This document shows positions 43,049 to 57,568 of a stretch of DNA of 64,000 nt, piece after piece (positions within the stretch are counted from its first letter, which is position 1; each line of letters starts with the position of its first letter). Location: assembly GCA_949987695.1 (NCBI GenBank), contig OX465291.1:110214994-110278993 (forward strand). Direction: 5' to 3'. The position numbers were made by a program, and so were the translations under genes. A model generated the notes under the pieces. The model made no database searches and was not told the DNA's origin. It worked only from the letters and a program-made list of their open reading frames with translations. The stretch comes from Merzomyia westermanni. Its lineage: Eukaryota > Arthropoda > Insecta > Diptera > Tephritidae.

Positions 43049-46000
43049 TGTGACGAATTCGATGATTCCTTGATTATCAATCCTGGGTTCGATCACTATA
43101 AAGTCGAATAAACACACGCACAGATAATGTAAGTAATAGCTAGTTTTATTTACTAGTAATAAACGCAAAACAATTTTAAGAGTTTGATAACTTTACAGTA
43201 GTTCACTATTGAACGCTTGAAAATAAACTGATCAACCTGCCTTGCTTGGGCACCGCCTTATATAGTCCAACAGGGTACTTGCCTACGCACCGAGAACTTT
43301 CTTGGTTATTCGCTTTTCGTGTTCTGGAAGGGTCGGTGTTATTTATTGGAATCTCCTCTTTGCATCGTATTCGCAAACACTCGCGCCATCTCTCTTCCTC
43401 TTCCTAGTTACACGCTTGCATGCATAAGCGTAGCCATCGTTATCTCTGTTGTGGTTTAACTAGTGGTGGGAGTGTTATTGAGTTAGGGATGGTACATGCT
43501 TGAGAATAATCGCCACACTGCCCTCCACCTAAGTCTGATCGTCCCGATCAGACACATTTCCCAAACCAAACGCTGCTAGACGCTCAATGGTTGGCACTGC
43601 TTTACTAAACCTCATTTCCTCCAGGGATTGAAACTCCGACATCAATCCTCTCCTGCAGAGATTCCCACAATGCATTGCAGTGTCACATATTCCAACCACT
43701 TTGTCCGTTCTTAATCTCGAATAGATTTGTGCCTTCACTTTCGTTCCCAATGGTACCCGGCAAACATTCCTGCAACTCGTTTCTTCAGGATTCTGTTCCG
43801 TTCTCTCATGCCCATTGCACTGTTTCACATTATCCACTAAGTTGCGTTGCCTACTCGTAACATGACCACCAGATGTTCGTCTTTTATTCTCAGCACACTC
43901 TGCACACTTAGTAATCCATTTCCTCACAGTTTGCTTGCAACCGATCCAATAGAACCACCGCTTTACCTCTTGCAGCGTTTTCTTTATTCCCACGTGCCTT
44001 CCATCTGGGCACCTATGCGACGCTTTGATAACATCTGGAATTCTTGCCTTGGGAACAACAATAAGTGATCGATGATTCTGGCCATCTTCACTTTCCCATA
44101 TCCGATGCAAACAACCAGATATGAGCCAAACTACTCCATTGTGCCCAGTATGCTTTTGCAATACGACTCTCTGCTACCATCTGTTCTCTTCCTGGCTGTT
44201 TGTTTTTCTTTATTCCTTTCAACACACGTGCCAAATCTGGATCTTCCTCCTGGTCTTGCCGAATCTTCTTCAGGAGGTACTTGTCCGCGAAAGCCTTTGG
44301 TCGAGGATCTACCTCTGCTTTACGAGGCTCCTGTTGCTTCATCTTCAAGATCACTCCTTTGGTAGTATAGCCTTTATTGTGTCCAAAAATCAGAGGAACT
44401 TCTTGGCCGTTGTAAGTCATAACCCTGTTCCTTACGTTAATGTGAATGTCTCTCTCAGCCAAGAAATCGACGCCAATGATGACTTCGTCGACAATATTCG
44501 CTACGAAAAAGTTGTGATACGTGGCTACATTCCCAATCACAACCTTGCATTTCACTTCTCCCAGGACTTGCTTGCTGTCACCAGTTACTGTCCACAACTT
44601 AGCTTGCCGCAATGGTCTCACCTTTCCCCTGACCAAGTCAGTCCGAATGATGGAATGTGATGCACCAGTATCGACAGTCAGCAAGCGCTCTTTCCCGTCC
44701 ACGTAGCCTTCAACAGTAACATGACTCGCTTTCCGTTCGAGTGGTGACACAGAGATTATGGGACATTCATCTTGCTCATCTTCTCCAGTTTTGCGTTTAC
44801 GTCCACTTAAATTGCCAGGATTACTGGACCCAGTGCCGCAATAACGTGCTATATGACCAGATTTTCCACACCTAAAGCATTTAATGGCACCATCACTTTT
44901 TTTCTGTACTCCGTTCAACGCTTCCAGAATTGTGTCTACCCAGTCTGGCCGTTCTACCTCCACGCGGTGAGCCTTGTACGTCGGCTCACTTAATAGCGAA
45001 GCTGTTTCCTGCGTTAGAGCATGAGATACCGTCTCAGCAAATGTCCGTTTGGGGTTTGCATATGTGGCCCGCTTCGTCTCCACGTCACGTATTCCATTTA
45101 TAAAGCTTTGGATTTTTACCCTTTCTGTGTATTCTACGGGCGCGTCTGCGTTTGCTAGATGGGCCAACCTCTCGATATCCGATGCAAATTCCTGCAAAGT
45201 CTCATTGGGTTTCTGGAAGCGATTCTGTAGCTCTATTTGGTATCTATTTGGTATATCGATGTTCGCTACCATAGCGTCTCTCAACTGCACCCATCAATGC
45301 TTCATAATTATTGCGTTCACCGTCTGGAATCGTCTGTAAGATTTCGGCTGCAGGACCCTTCAATGCCACGAACAGTGCAGCAACTTTGTCTTCAGTGCCC
45401 CAATTATTCACCGCTGCCGTCTTCTCAAACTGTAGCTTAAATACCTGGAAAGGAACAGAACCATCAAATGACGGGGATTTTACCTTGGGAGTATTCGCTG
45501 AAGCAGATGGACGGTTCAGTTGCAACTCCTGGATACGGCCCCTTAACGCATCTACCTCGGTCTCTATTTTATCTTGAAATTGTGCAATTTTTGCATCTTG
45601 TGCTTCCAACTGCGATGACATATACGCCTTTTGTTCTTTCAGTTGAGCGGAGAGCTGTGATGAAATATTGGCCGAAATTTGAGACGACATTTCTATAATA
45701 CGCGTCTCTTGGGCCTCCATTCGACATGCAATGTGTGTTTTCTGTTCTTCCAGCTGAGATGCCATGCAAGTTTTCTGTTCTTCGAGCTGAGATGCCATTC
45801 GAGATATCTCTTGTTCTTCCATTTTAGTGGACATCTGAGTTAATACAGCCAATATCATGTTTGTGTCCACAGTTGCTCCTGGATTCGGAGACTCCTTTTT
45901 TTCTTCCATTTTTGTCGATGCCTCCTCCACAAGCTGAAAAACATGATCATCAACGTTGATTCCTTCTGCTTCCACAGCCTCTCGCAATCGTGACTGTAAC

Positions 46001-46614
46001 TCTGATTTATTGCCTGTGGTGTTTAGTCCGCGTTGTTCCAACTCATTTTTGAGTTGCTGAATCTTTAATTCATTCAGCTTCGCCATGTCCTTGTTATCCT
46101 TGAAATCACTGGTATTTATTCAACAATACCGCTTCTGACACCAATTGTGACGAATTCGATGATTCCTTGATTATCTATCCTGGGTTCGATCACTATAAAG
46201 TCGAATAAACACACGCACAGATAATGTAAGTAATAGCTAGTTTTATTTACTAGTAATAAACGCAAAACAATTTTAAGAGTTTGATAACTTTACAGTAGTT
46301 CACTATTGAACGCTTGAAAATAAACTGATCAACCTGCCTTGCTTGGTCACCGCCTTATATAGTCCAACAGGGTACTTGCCTACGCACCGAGAACTTTCTT
46401 GGTTATTCGCTTTTCGTGTTCTGGAAGGGTCGGTGTTATTTATTGGAATCTCCTCTTTGCATCGTATTCGCAAACACTCGCGCCATCTCTCTTCCTCTTC
46501 CTAGTTACACGCTTGCATGCATAAGCGTAGCCATCGTTATCTCTGTTGTGGTTTAACTAGTGGTGGGAGTGTTATTGAGTTAGGGATGGTACATGCTTGA
46601 GAATAATCGCCACA
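43049..46614 (-). mobile_element. Compact LTR element, array copy 2, both LTRs
   Basis: LTRs at 43,049-43,517 and 46,146-46,614 (469 bp each) with ATAT at 43,045-43,048 and 46,615-46,618. The two LTRs differ at a few sites (for example AATCC against TATCC and TTGGGCACC against TTGGTCACC). Total length 3,566 bp. Confidence 0.95.
43529..46086 (-). pseudogene. Gag-protease-HHCC ORF, array copy 2
   Basis: The start MAKLNELKIQQLKNELEQRG at 46,086 opens a SAP domain and a coiled coil with repeated SQLEEQK units. A small net insertion at about 45,238-45,263, giving TATCTATTTGGTATATCGAT, breaks Gag into a 280-codon and a 400-codon piece. The 2-bp deletion near 44,126 then separates the HHCC domain. 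RT and integrase core are absent. Almost identical to copy 1 where they overlap, including the Gag lesion, so copies 1 and 2 are sister duplicates. Confidence 0.9.
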
Positions 46615-47658
46615 ATATAAATATTAGAGAAAATACGGTTCATTAAGCAAGAAAAGTTCTATGTTAATAGGTACATAGTTGTTGTGCTGGTGAACGAAAC
46701 TATGCATGATGGGAGGGTGATTGCGCAAAAACTCACTCCATAAAAAAAATCATACAAAAAAGGTGCAAATGAATTTCGATCGCTCTTTTTTTTTTTGATA
46801 GACCACACTTTTGGCTATCAAATATAAAAAATTTGAGTTACATATTTTTGTTTTTTTATTTAGTGCCAAATTTTCCCATTTTTACAAAATAAATTCTTTT
46901 CTAAAAGAAACAGAAAAAAAAATGTTTTGCTCCCATAACAGAAATAACCTCAGAATATAAAATAACGTCCTAAATTTTCCTGATTTTTTTTTGTCAATTT
47001 TTCAAAATTTATATAAATTCAGGGTCGAGCCCTGGTGAAAAAACTATTAACGTCTTCACAAGGAGCAATAATTTCCTATACACTAAGGTATTTTTTATGT
47101 ATATACGTTGTTAACTAAGTCAGATAGAATACTTCGTAGTAGGCCTATTAAGGCAAAAATAAAATAACATGTTTTTTGCCCAACTTTGGGCACCCTGTAT
47201 CGCTTAACCTAAAATAATTTTACAACTTTTATTCTTGATTTTTCATATCCTTTGTAATAACTGTCGAATGGTCTAAAAAAAAGATTGTTTTACTTAAACT
47301 TTAATTTTTCAATTATTTATGGCCACGATCACCCACTGTGTGTCGATATGTACGAAATTTTCAGACAAACGTATATATATTGAAGTGATTGTAGGCATAG
47401 TAAGGGTAGATACAGAAGCAAAACTCTATGTCTGCGCCAACAGCAGGTTGCGCAGCGAATTTCAAATATCCCAGCGATATTGTAGCTGTATACAAATGTA
47501 CTTATGCGCGTATGTATGAATAAAATCACCACTTTGCACAAAATTTGTAAAGTAAATATTAAAGGCATATGGGACACCTTTGCAAATTTAGAAAATGAAA
47601 CCACTTGGTTTTTCCAGCTGTTGCTTTTTTTTTTTCTCTAGTTTCACTTTGATATATA
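46615..47658. other. Right flank of the array unit, non-coding
   Basis: AT-rich DNA repeated at 52,086-53,131 and 57,569-58,613. It includes TTTGCCCAACTTTGGGCACC, a short imperfect inverted repeat, and minus-strand open frames that are not conserved in a coding manner. This represents host DNA adjacent to the insertion. Confidence 0.8.
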
Positions 47659-48523
47659 GGCAAGGAGGGGGAGGGAGTGGGATAGATAACTGCATAATAG
47701 ATGCATTAACCTGCAAATATATATTTATTTAAATCTTAAATATACTTAAATTTTTTTAAGTCCGGCTAATGTATATAAAAAATTGGACTTTGGGGGTTTT
47801 GAAGCATCCGATTTAATTATATGTACACGTATATATGTAAAGTAATATACATGTGCTTAAGTACCTAAAGAAAATAAAAACAACGTGTAGAAGTGAATCA
47901 TCACACATATGTACATACAAAAAATTATAGCCCCCATTAACGAAAACTTTGGTGATCCACTGGCAGCTTTAAGCCACAACGTAACGGTACAGTAAGGAAA
48001 CTACCATATAATAACAAAACAAACAACAAAACATTGAAGTAAGTGCTAGAATGTACTTTTGATAAGCAAGCCGGTAGGCTGGTGTACGCATGCCTTGCCT
48101 ATGATCATGAGATTGTGGGTTCAAGTCCCAAATTTTCCTCGTTTAATTTTTTTTTAAATATTTATTAAATTTGATTTATCAGCTTATAGGAAATTTCTTT
48201 AAAAAAAAGTCACATACATATGCTGGTATTCGAAACAGCAATCACTATGCTACCGTTCTCCTCTCATTTACATCGTCTAAGGAGCAATTTCCTCAAACAA
48301 TCAATTCAGATCAGTAATAATTAAATTTAATAAATATTTCTCCCTAATTTATAAAATTTAGTTAACAAAAATTTATTTAATATTAATTTCATATAAATTA
48401 ACCCCTAATTAATTTATATAAATCTTTATAAAATAAATATGACAAATAATCATTAATTTTTAAAATATAAACTACATTTATAACAAAAATTTAAAATATA
48501 ATAACAAATTTCAAAATAAATAT

Positions 48524-51500
48524 TGTGACGAATTCGATGATTCCTTGATTATCAATCCTGGGTTCGATCACTATAAAGTCGAATAAACACACGCACAGAT
48601 AATGTAAGTAATAGCTAGTTTTATTTACTAGTAATAAACGCAAAACAATTTTAAGAGTTTGATAACTTTACAGTAGTTCACTATTGAACGCTTGAAAATA
48701 AACTGATCAACCTGCCTTGCTTGGGCACCGCCTTATATAGTCCAACAGGGTACTTGCCTACGCACCGAGAACTTTCTTGGTTATTCGCTTTTCGTGTTCT
48801 GGAAGGGTCGGTGTTATTTATTGGAATCTCCTCTTTGCATCGTATTCGCAAACACTCGCGCCATCTCTCTTCCTCTTCCTAGTTACACGCTTGCATGCAT
48901 AAGCGTAGCCATCGTTATCTCTGTTGTGGTTTAACTAGTGGTGGGAGTGTTATTGAGTTAGGGATGGTACATGCTTGAGAATAATCGCCACACTGCCCTC
49001 CACCTAAGTCTGATCGTCCCGATCAGACACATTTCCCAAACCAAACGCTGCTAGACGCTCAATGGTTGGCACTGCTTTACTAAACCTCATTTCCTCCAGG
49101 GATTGAAACTCCGACATCAATCCTCTCCTGCAGAGATTCCCACAATGCATTGCAGTGTCACATATTCCAACCACTTTGTCCGTTCTTAATCTCGAATAGA
49201 TTTGTGCCTTCACTTTCGTTCCCAATGGTACCCGGCAAACATTCCTGCAACTCGTTTCTTCAGGATTCTGTTCCGTTCTCTCATGCCCATTGCACTGTTT
49301 CACATTATCCACTAAGTTGCGTTGCCTACTCGTAACATGACCACCAGATGTTCGTCTTTTATTCTCAGCACACTCTGCACACTTAGTAATCCATTTCCTC
49401 ACAGTTTGCTTGCAACCGATCCAATAGAACCACCGCTTTACCTCTTGCAGCGTTTTCTTTATTCCCACGTGCCTTCCATCTGGGCACCTATGCGACGCTT
49501 TGATAACATCTGGAATTCTTGCCTTGGGAACAACAATAAGTGATGGATGATTCTGGCCATCTTCACTTTCCCATATCCGATGCAAACAACCAGATATTAG
49601 CCAAACTACTCCATTGTGCCCAGTATGCTTTTGCAATACGACTCTCTGCTACCATCTGTTCTCTTCCTGGCTGTTTGTTTTTCTTTATTCCTTTCAACAC
49701 ACGTGCCAAATCTGGATCTTCCTCCTGGTCTTGCCGAATCTTCTTCAGGAGGTACTTGTCCGCGAAAGCCTTTGGTCGAGGATCTACCTCTGCTTTACGA
49801 GGCTCCTGTTGCTTCATCTTCAAGATCACTCCTTTGGTAGTATAGCCTTTATTGTGTCCAAAAATCAGAGGAACTTCTTGGCCGTTGTAAGTCATAACCC
49901 TGTTCCTTACGTTAATGTGAATGTCTCTCTCAGCCAAGAAATCGACGCCAATGATGACTTCGTCGACAATATTCGCTACGAAAAAGTTGTGATACGTGGC
50001 TACATTCCCAATCACAACCTTGCATTTCACTTCTCCCAGGACTTGCTTGCTGTCACCAGTTACTGTCCACAACTTAGCTTGCCGCAATGGTCTCACCTTT
50101 CCCCTGACCAAGTCAGTCCGAATGATGGAATGTGATGCACCAGTATCGACAGTCAGCAAGCGCTCTTTCCCGTCCACGTAGCCTTCAACAGTAACATGAC
50201 TCGCTTTCCGTTCGAGTGGTGACACAGAGATTATGGGACATTCATCTTGCTCATCTTCTCCAGTTTTGCGTTTACGTCCACTTAAATTGCCAGGATTACT
50301 GGACCCAGTGCCGCAATAACGTGCTATATGACCAGATTTTCCACACCTAAAGCATTTAATGGCACCATCACTTTTTTTCTGTACTCCGTTCAACGCTTCC
50401 AGAATTGTGTCTACCCAGTCTGGCCGTTCTACCTCCACGCGGTGAGCCTTGTACGTCGGCTCACTTAATAGCGAAGCTGTTTCCTGCGTTAGAGCATGAG
50501 ATACCGTCTCAGCAAATGTCCGTTTGGGGTTTGCATATGTGGCCCGCTTCGTCTCCACGTCACGTATTCCATTTATAAAGCTTTGGATTTTTACCCTTTC
50601 TGTGTATTCTACGGGCGCGTCTGCGTTTGCTAGATGGGCCAACCTCTCGATATCCGATGCAAATTCCTGCAAAGTCTCATTGGGTTTCTGGAAGCGATTC
50701 TGTAGCTCTATTTGGTATATCTGTTTTCGATGTTCGCTACCATAGCGTCTCTCAACTGCACCCATCAATGCTTCATAATTATTGCGTTCACCGTCTGGAA
50801 TCGTCTGTAAGATTTCGGCTGCAGGACCCTTCAATGCCACGAACAGTGCAGCAACTTTGTCTTCAGTGCCCCAATTATTCACCGCTGCCGTCTTCTCAAA
50901 CTGTAGCTTAAATACCTGGAAAGGAACAGAACCATCAAATGACGGGGATTTTACCTTGGGAGTATTCGCTGAAGCAGATGGACGGTTCAGTTGCAACTCC
51001 TGGATACGGCCCCTTAACGCATCTACCTCGGTCTCTATTTTATCTTGAAATTGTGCAATTTTTGCATCTTGTGCTTCCAACTGCGATGACATATACGCCT
51101 TTTGTTCTTTCAGTTGAGCGGAGAGCTGTGATGAAATATTGGCCGAAATTTGAGACGACATTTCTATAATACGCGTCTCTTGGGCCTCCATTCGACATGC
51201 AATGTGTGTTTTCTGTTCTTCCAGCTGAGATGCCATGCAAGTTTTCTGTTCTTCGAGCTGAGATGCCATTCGAGATATCTCTTGTTCTTCCATTTTAGTG
51301 GACATCTGAGTTAATACAGCCAATATCATGTTTGTGTCCACAGTTGCTCCTGGATTCGGAGACTCCTTTTTTTCTTCCATTTTTGTCGATGCCTCCTCCA
51401 CAAGCTGAAAAACATGATCATCAACGTTGATTCCTTCTGCTTCCACAGCCTCTCGCAATCGTGACTGTAACTCTGATTTATTGCCTGTGGTGTTTAGTCC

Positions 51501-52085
51501 GCGTTGTTCCAACTCATTTTTGAGTTGCTGAATCTTTAATTCATTCAGCTTCGCCATGTCCTTGTTATCCTTGAAATCACTGGTATTTATTCAACAATAC
51601 CGCTTCTGACACCAATTGTGACGAATTCGATGATTCCTTGATTATCTATCCTGGGTTCGATCACTATAAAGTCGAATAAACACACGCACAGATAATGTAA
51701 GTAATAGCTAGTTTTATTTACTAGTAATAAACGCAAAACAATTTTAAGAGTTTGATAACTTTACAGTAGTTCACTATTGAACGCTTGAAAATAAACTGAT
51801 CAACCTGCCTTGCTTGGTCACCGCCTTATATAGTCCAACAGGGTACTTGCCTACGCACCGAGAACTTTCTTGGTTATTCGCTTTTCGTGTTCTGGAAGGG
51901 TCGGTGTTATTTATTGGAATCTCCTCTTTGCATCGTATTCGCAAACACTCGCGCCATCTCTCTTCCTCTTCCTAGTTACACGCTTGCATGCATAAGCGTA
52001 GCCATCGTTATCTCTGTTGTGGTTTAACTAGTGGTGGGAGTGTTATTGAGTTAGGGATGGTACATGCTTGAGAATAATCGCCACA
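48524..52085 (-). mobile_element. Compact LTR element, array copy 3, both LTRs
   Basis: LTRs at 48,524-48,992 and 51,617-52,085, flanked by ATAT on both sides (48,520-48,523 and 52,086-52,089). Length 3,562 bp. The same TTGGGCACC/TTGGTCACC difference separates the LTRs as in copy 2, so the difference predates the array. Confidence 0.95.
49004..51557 (-). pseudogene. SAP-Gag-protease ORF (664 codons) plus HHCC segment, copy 3
   Basis: The first frame, 49,563-51,557, encodes the SAP domain, a coiled coil of about 120 residues with SQLEEQK-type repeats, capsid-like Gag (VFKLQFEKTAAVNNW, EFASDIERLAHLA), the zinc knuckle and the aspartic protease (DTGAS, IIGVDFL). A 2-bp deletion near 49,600 (relative to the 60-kb and 33-kb copies) shifts the frame. 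The integrase HHCC domain then continues in 49,004-49,636. Gag and protease could still be translated from this copy; it would end shortly after WSSLANIWLF. Confidence 0.9.
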
Positions 52086-54022
52086 ATATAAATATTAGAG
52101 AAAATACGGTTCATTAAGCAAGAAAAGTTCTATGTTAATAGGTACATAGTTGTTGTGCTGGTGAACGAAACTATGCATGATGGGAGGGTGATTGCGCAAA
52201 AACTCACTCCATAAAAAAAATCATACAAAAAAGGTGCAAATGAATTTCGATCGCTCTTTTTTTTTTTGATAGACCACACTTTTGGCTATCAAATATAAAA
52301 AATTTGAGTTACATATTTTTGTTTTTTTATTTAGTGCCAAAATTTTCCCATTTTTACAAAATAAATTCTTTTCTAAAAGAAACAGAAAAAAAAATGTTTT
52401 GCTCCCATAACAGAAATAACCTCAGAATATAAAATAACGTCCTAAATTTTCCTGATTTTTTTTTGTCAATTTTTCAAAATTTATATAAATTCAGGGTCGA
52501 GCCCTGGTGAAAAAACTATTAACGTCTTCACAAGGAGCAATAATTTCCTATACACTAAGGTATTTTTTATGTATATACGTTGTTAACTAAGTCAGATAGA
52601 ATACTTCGTAGTAGGCCTATTAAGGCAAAAATAAAATAACATGTTTTTTGCCCAACTTTGGGCACCCTGTATCGCTTAACCTAAAATAATTTTACAACTT
52701 TTATTCTTGATTTTTCATATCCTTTGTAATAACTGTCGAATGGTCTAAAAAAAAGATTGTTTTACTTAAACTTTAATTTTTCAATTATTTATGGCCACGA
52801 TCACCCACTGTGTGTCGATATGTACGAAATTTTCAGACAAACGTATATATATTGAAGTGATTGTAGGCATAGTAAGGGTAGATACAGAAGCAAAACTCTA
52901 TGTCTGCGCCAACAGCAGGTTGCGCAGCGAATTTCAAATATCCCAGCGATATTGTAGCTGTATACAAATGTACTTATGCGCGTATGTATGAATAAAATCA
53001 CCACTTTGCACAAAATTTGTAAAGTAAATATTAAAGGCATATGGGACACCTTTGCAAATTTAGAAAATGAAACCACTTGGTTTTTCCAGCTGTTGCTTTT
53101 TTTTTTTCTCTAGTTTCACTTTGATATATAGGCAAGTAGGGGGAGGGAGTGGGATAGATAACTGCATAATAGATGCATTAACCTGCAAATATATATTTAT
53201 TTAAATCTTAAATATACTTAAATTTTTTTAAGTCCGGCTAATGTATATAAAAAATTGGACTTTGGGGGTTTTGAAGCATCCGATTTAATTATATGTACAC
53301 GTATATATGTAAAGTAATATACATGTGCTTAAGTACCTAAAGAAAATAAAAACAACGTGTAGAAGTGAATCATCACACATATGTACATACAAAAAATTAT
53401 AGCCCCCATTAACGAAAACTTTGGTGATCCACTGGCAGCTTTAAGCCACAACGTAACGGTACAGTAAGGAAACTACCATATAATAACAAAACAAACAACA
53501 AAACATTGAAGTAAGTGCTAGAATGTACTTTTGATAAGCAAGCCGGTAGGCTGGTGTACGCATGCCTTGCCTATGATCATGAGATTGTGGGTTCAAGTCC
53601 CAAATTTTCCTCGTTTAATTTTTTTTTAAATATTTATTAAATTTGATTTATCAGCTTATAGGAAATTTCTTTAAAAAAAAGTCACATACATATGCTGGTA
53701 TTCGAAACAGCAATACTCCGTTTCTAAGTCAAGTGTGCAATCACTATGCTACCGTTCTACTCTCATTTACATCGTCTAAGGAGCAATTTCCTCAAACAAT
53801 CAATTCAGATCAGTAATAATTAAATTTAATAAATATTTCTCCCTAATTTATAAAATTTAGTTAACAAAAATTTATTTAATATTAATTTCATATAAATTAA
53901 CCCCTAATTAATTTATATAAATCTTTATAAAATAAATATGACAAATAATCATTAATTTTTAAAATATAAACTACATTTATAACAAAAATTTAAAATATAA
54001 TAACAAATTTCAAAATAAATAT

Positions 54023-57000
54023 TGTGACGAATTCGATGATTCCTTGATTATCACTATAAAGTCGAATAAACACACGCACAGATAATGTGAGTAATAGCTA
54101 GTTTTATTTACTAGTAATAAACGCAAAACAATTTTAAGAGTTTGATAACTTTACAGTAGTTCACTATTGAACGCTTGAAAATAAACTGATCAACCTGCCT
54201 TGCTTGGGCACCGCCTTATATAGTCCAACAGGGTACTTGCCTACGCACCGAGAACTTTCTTGGTTATTCGCTTTTCGTGTTCTGGAAGGGTCGGTGTTAT
54301 TTATTGGAATCTCCTCTTTGCATCGTATTCGCAAACACTCGCGCCATCTCTCTTCCTCTTCCTAGTTACACGCTTGCATGCATAAGCGTAGCCATCGTTA
54401 TCTCTGTTGTGGTTTAACTAGTGGTGGGAGTGTTATTGAGTTAGGGATGGTACATGCTTGAGAATAATCGCCACACTGCCCTCCACCTAAGTCTGATCGT
54501 CCCGATCAGACACATTTCCCAAACCAAACGCTGCTAGACGCTCAATGGTTGGCACTGCTTTACTAAACCTCATTTCCTCCAGGGATTGAAACTCCGACAT
54601 CAATCCTCTCCTGCAGAGATTCCCACAATGCATTGCAGTGTCACATATTCCAACCACTTTGTCCGTTCTTAATCTCGAATAGATTTGTGCCTTCACTTTC
54701 GTTCCCAATGGTACCCGGCAAACATTCCTGCAACTCGTTTCTTCAGGATTCTGTTCCGTTCTCTCATGCCCATTCCACTGTTTCACATTATCCACTAAGT
54801 TGCGTTGCCTACTCGTAACATGACCACCAGATGTTCGTCTTTTATTCTCAGCACACTCTGCACACTTAGTAATCCATTTCCTCACAGTTTGCTTGCAACC
54901 GATCCAATAGAACCACCGCTTTACCTCTTGCAGCGTTTTCTTTATTCCCACGTGCCTTCCATCTGGGCACCTATGCGACGCTTTGATAACATCTGGAATT
55001 CTTGCCTTGGGAACAACAATAAGTGATCGATGATTCTGGCCATCTTCACTTTCCCATATCCGATGCAAACAACCAGATATTAGCCAAACTACTCCATTGT
55101 GCCCAGTATGCTTTTGCAATACGACTCTCTGCTACCATCTGTTCTCTTCCTGGCTGTTTGTTTTTCTTTATTCCTTTCAACACATGTGCCAAATCTGGAT
55201 CTTCCTCCTGGTCTTGCCGAATCTTCTTCAGGAGGTACTTGTCCGCGAAAGCCTTTGGTCGAGGATCTACCTCTGCTTTACGAGGCTCCTGTTGCTTCAT
55301 CTTCAAGATCACTCCTTTGGTAGTATAGCCTTTATTGTGTCCAAAAATCAGAGGAACTTCTTGGCCGTTGTAAGTCATAACCCTGTTCCTTACGTTAATG
55401 TGAATGTCTCTCTCAGCCAAGAAATCGACGCCAATGATGACTTCGTCGACAATATTCGCTACGAAAAAGTTGTGATACGTGGCTACATTCCCAATCACAA
55501 CCTTGCATTTCACTTCTCCCAGGACTTGCTTGCTGTCACCAGTTACTGTCCACAACTTAGCTTGCCGCAATGGTCTCACCTTTCCCCTGACCAAGTCAGT
55601 CCGAATGATGGAATGTGATGCACCAGTATCGACAGTCAGCAAGCGCTCTTTCCCGTCCACGTAGCCTTCAACAGTAACATGACTCGCTTTCCGTTCGAGT
55701 GGTGACACAGAGATTATGGGACATTCATCTTGCTCATCTTCTCCAGTTTTGCGTTTACGTCCACTTAAATTGCCAGGATTACTGGACCCAGTGCCGCAAT
55801 AACGTGCTATATGACCAGATTTTCCACACCTAAAGCATTTAATGGCACCATCACTTTTTTTCTGTACTCCGTTCAACGCTTCCAGAATTGTGTCTACCCA
55901 GTCTGGCCGTTCTACCTCCACGCGGTGAGCCTTGTACGTCGGCTCACTTAATAGCGAAGCTGTTTCCTGCGTTAGAGCATGAGATACCGTCTCAGCAAAT
56001 GTCCGTTTGGGGTTTGCATATGTGGCCCGCTTCGTCTCCACGTCACGTATTCCATTTATAAAGCTTTGGATTTTTACCCTTTCTGTGTATTCTACGGGCG
56101 CGTCTGCGTTTGCTAGATGGGCCAACCTCTCGATATCCGATGCAAATTCCTGCAAAGTCTCATTGGGTTTCTGGAAGCGATTCTGTAGCTCTATTTGGTA
56201 TATCTGTTTTCGATGTTCGCTACCATAGCGTCTCTCAACTGCACCCATCAATGCTTCATAATTATTGCGTTCACCGTCTGGAATCGTCTGTAAGATTTCG
56301 GCTGCAGGACCCTTCAATGCCACGAACAGTGCAGCAACTTTGTCTTCAGTGCCCCAATTATTCACCGCTGCCGTCTTCTCAAACTGTAGCTTAAATACCT
56401 GGAAAGGAACAGAACCATCAAATGACGGGGATTTTACCTTGGGAGTATTCGCTGAAGCAGATGGACGGTTCAGTTGCAACTCCTGGATACGGCCCCTTAA
56501 CGCATCTACCTCGGTCTCTATTTTATCTTGAAATTGTGCAATTTTTGCATCTTGTGCTTCCAACTGCGATGACATATACGCCTTTTGTTCTTTCAGTTGA
56601 GCGGAGAGCTGTGATGAAATATTGGCCGAAATTTGAGACGACATTTCTATAATACGCGTCTCTTGGGCCTCCATTCGACATGCAATGTGTGTTTTCTGTT
56701 CTTCCAGCTGAGATGCCATGCAAGTTTTCTGTTCTTCGAGCTGAGATGCCATTCGAGATATCTCTTGTTCTTCCATTTTAGTGGACATCTGAGTTAATAC
56801 AGCCAATATCATGTTTGTGTCCACAGTTGCTCCTGGATTCGGAGACTCCTTTTTTTCTTCCATTTTTGTCGATGCCTCCTCCACAAGCTGAAAAACATGA
56901 TCATCAACGTTGATTCCTTCTGCTTCCACAGCCTCTCGCAATCGTGACTGTAACTCTGATTTATTGCCTGTGGTGTTTAGTCCGCGTTGTTCCAACTCAT

Positions 57001-57568
57001 TTTTGAGTTGCTGAATCTTTAATTCATTCAGCTTCGCCATGTCCTTGTTATCCTTGAAATCACTGGTATTTATTCAACAATACCGCTTCTGACACCAATT
57101 GTGACGAATTCGATGATTCCTTGATTATCAATCCTGGGTTCGATCACTATAAAGTCGAATAAACACACGCACAGATAATGTAAGTAATAGCTAGTTTTAT
57201 TTACTAGTAATAAACGCAAAACAATTTTAAGAGTTTGATAACTTTACAGTAGTTCACTATTGAACGCTTGAAAATAAACTGATCAACCTGCCTTGCTTGG
57301 TCACCGCCTTATATAGTCCAACAGGGTACTTGCCTACGCACCGAGAACTTTCTTGGTTATTCGCTTTTCGTGTTCTGGAAGGGTCGGTGTTATTTATTGG
57401 AATCTCCTCTTTGCATCGTATTCGCAAACACTCGCGCCATCTCTCTTCCTCTTCCTAGTTACACGCTTGCATGCATAAGCGTAGCCATCGTTATCTCTGT
57501 TGTGGTTTAACTAGTGGTGGGAGTGTTATTGAGTTAGGGATGGTACATGCTTGAGAATAATCGCCACA
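54023..57568 (-). mobile_element. Compact LTR element, array copy 4, LTR deletion
   Basis: LTRs at 54,023-54,475 (453 bp, lacking 16 bp near 54,050) and 57,100-57,568 (469 bp). ATAT flanks at 54,019-54,022 and 57,569-57,572. The unit also has a ~23-bp insertion near 53,713 (ACTCCGTTTCTAAGTCAAGT) absent from other units. Confidence 0.95.
54487..57040 (-). pseudogene. SAP-Gag-protease ORF (664 codons) plus HHCC segment, copy 4
   Basis: Same organisation as copy 3: 55,046-57,040 encodes SAP, coiled coil, Gag, zinc knuckle and protease; 54,487-55,119 encodes the HHCC domain after the shared 2-bp deletion near 55,083. Few amino-acid differences from copy 3 are visible (for example ARVLKG to AHVLKG). 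Both lack the Gag lesion of copies 1 and 2. Confidence 0.9.
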
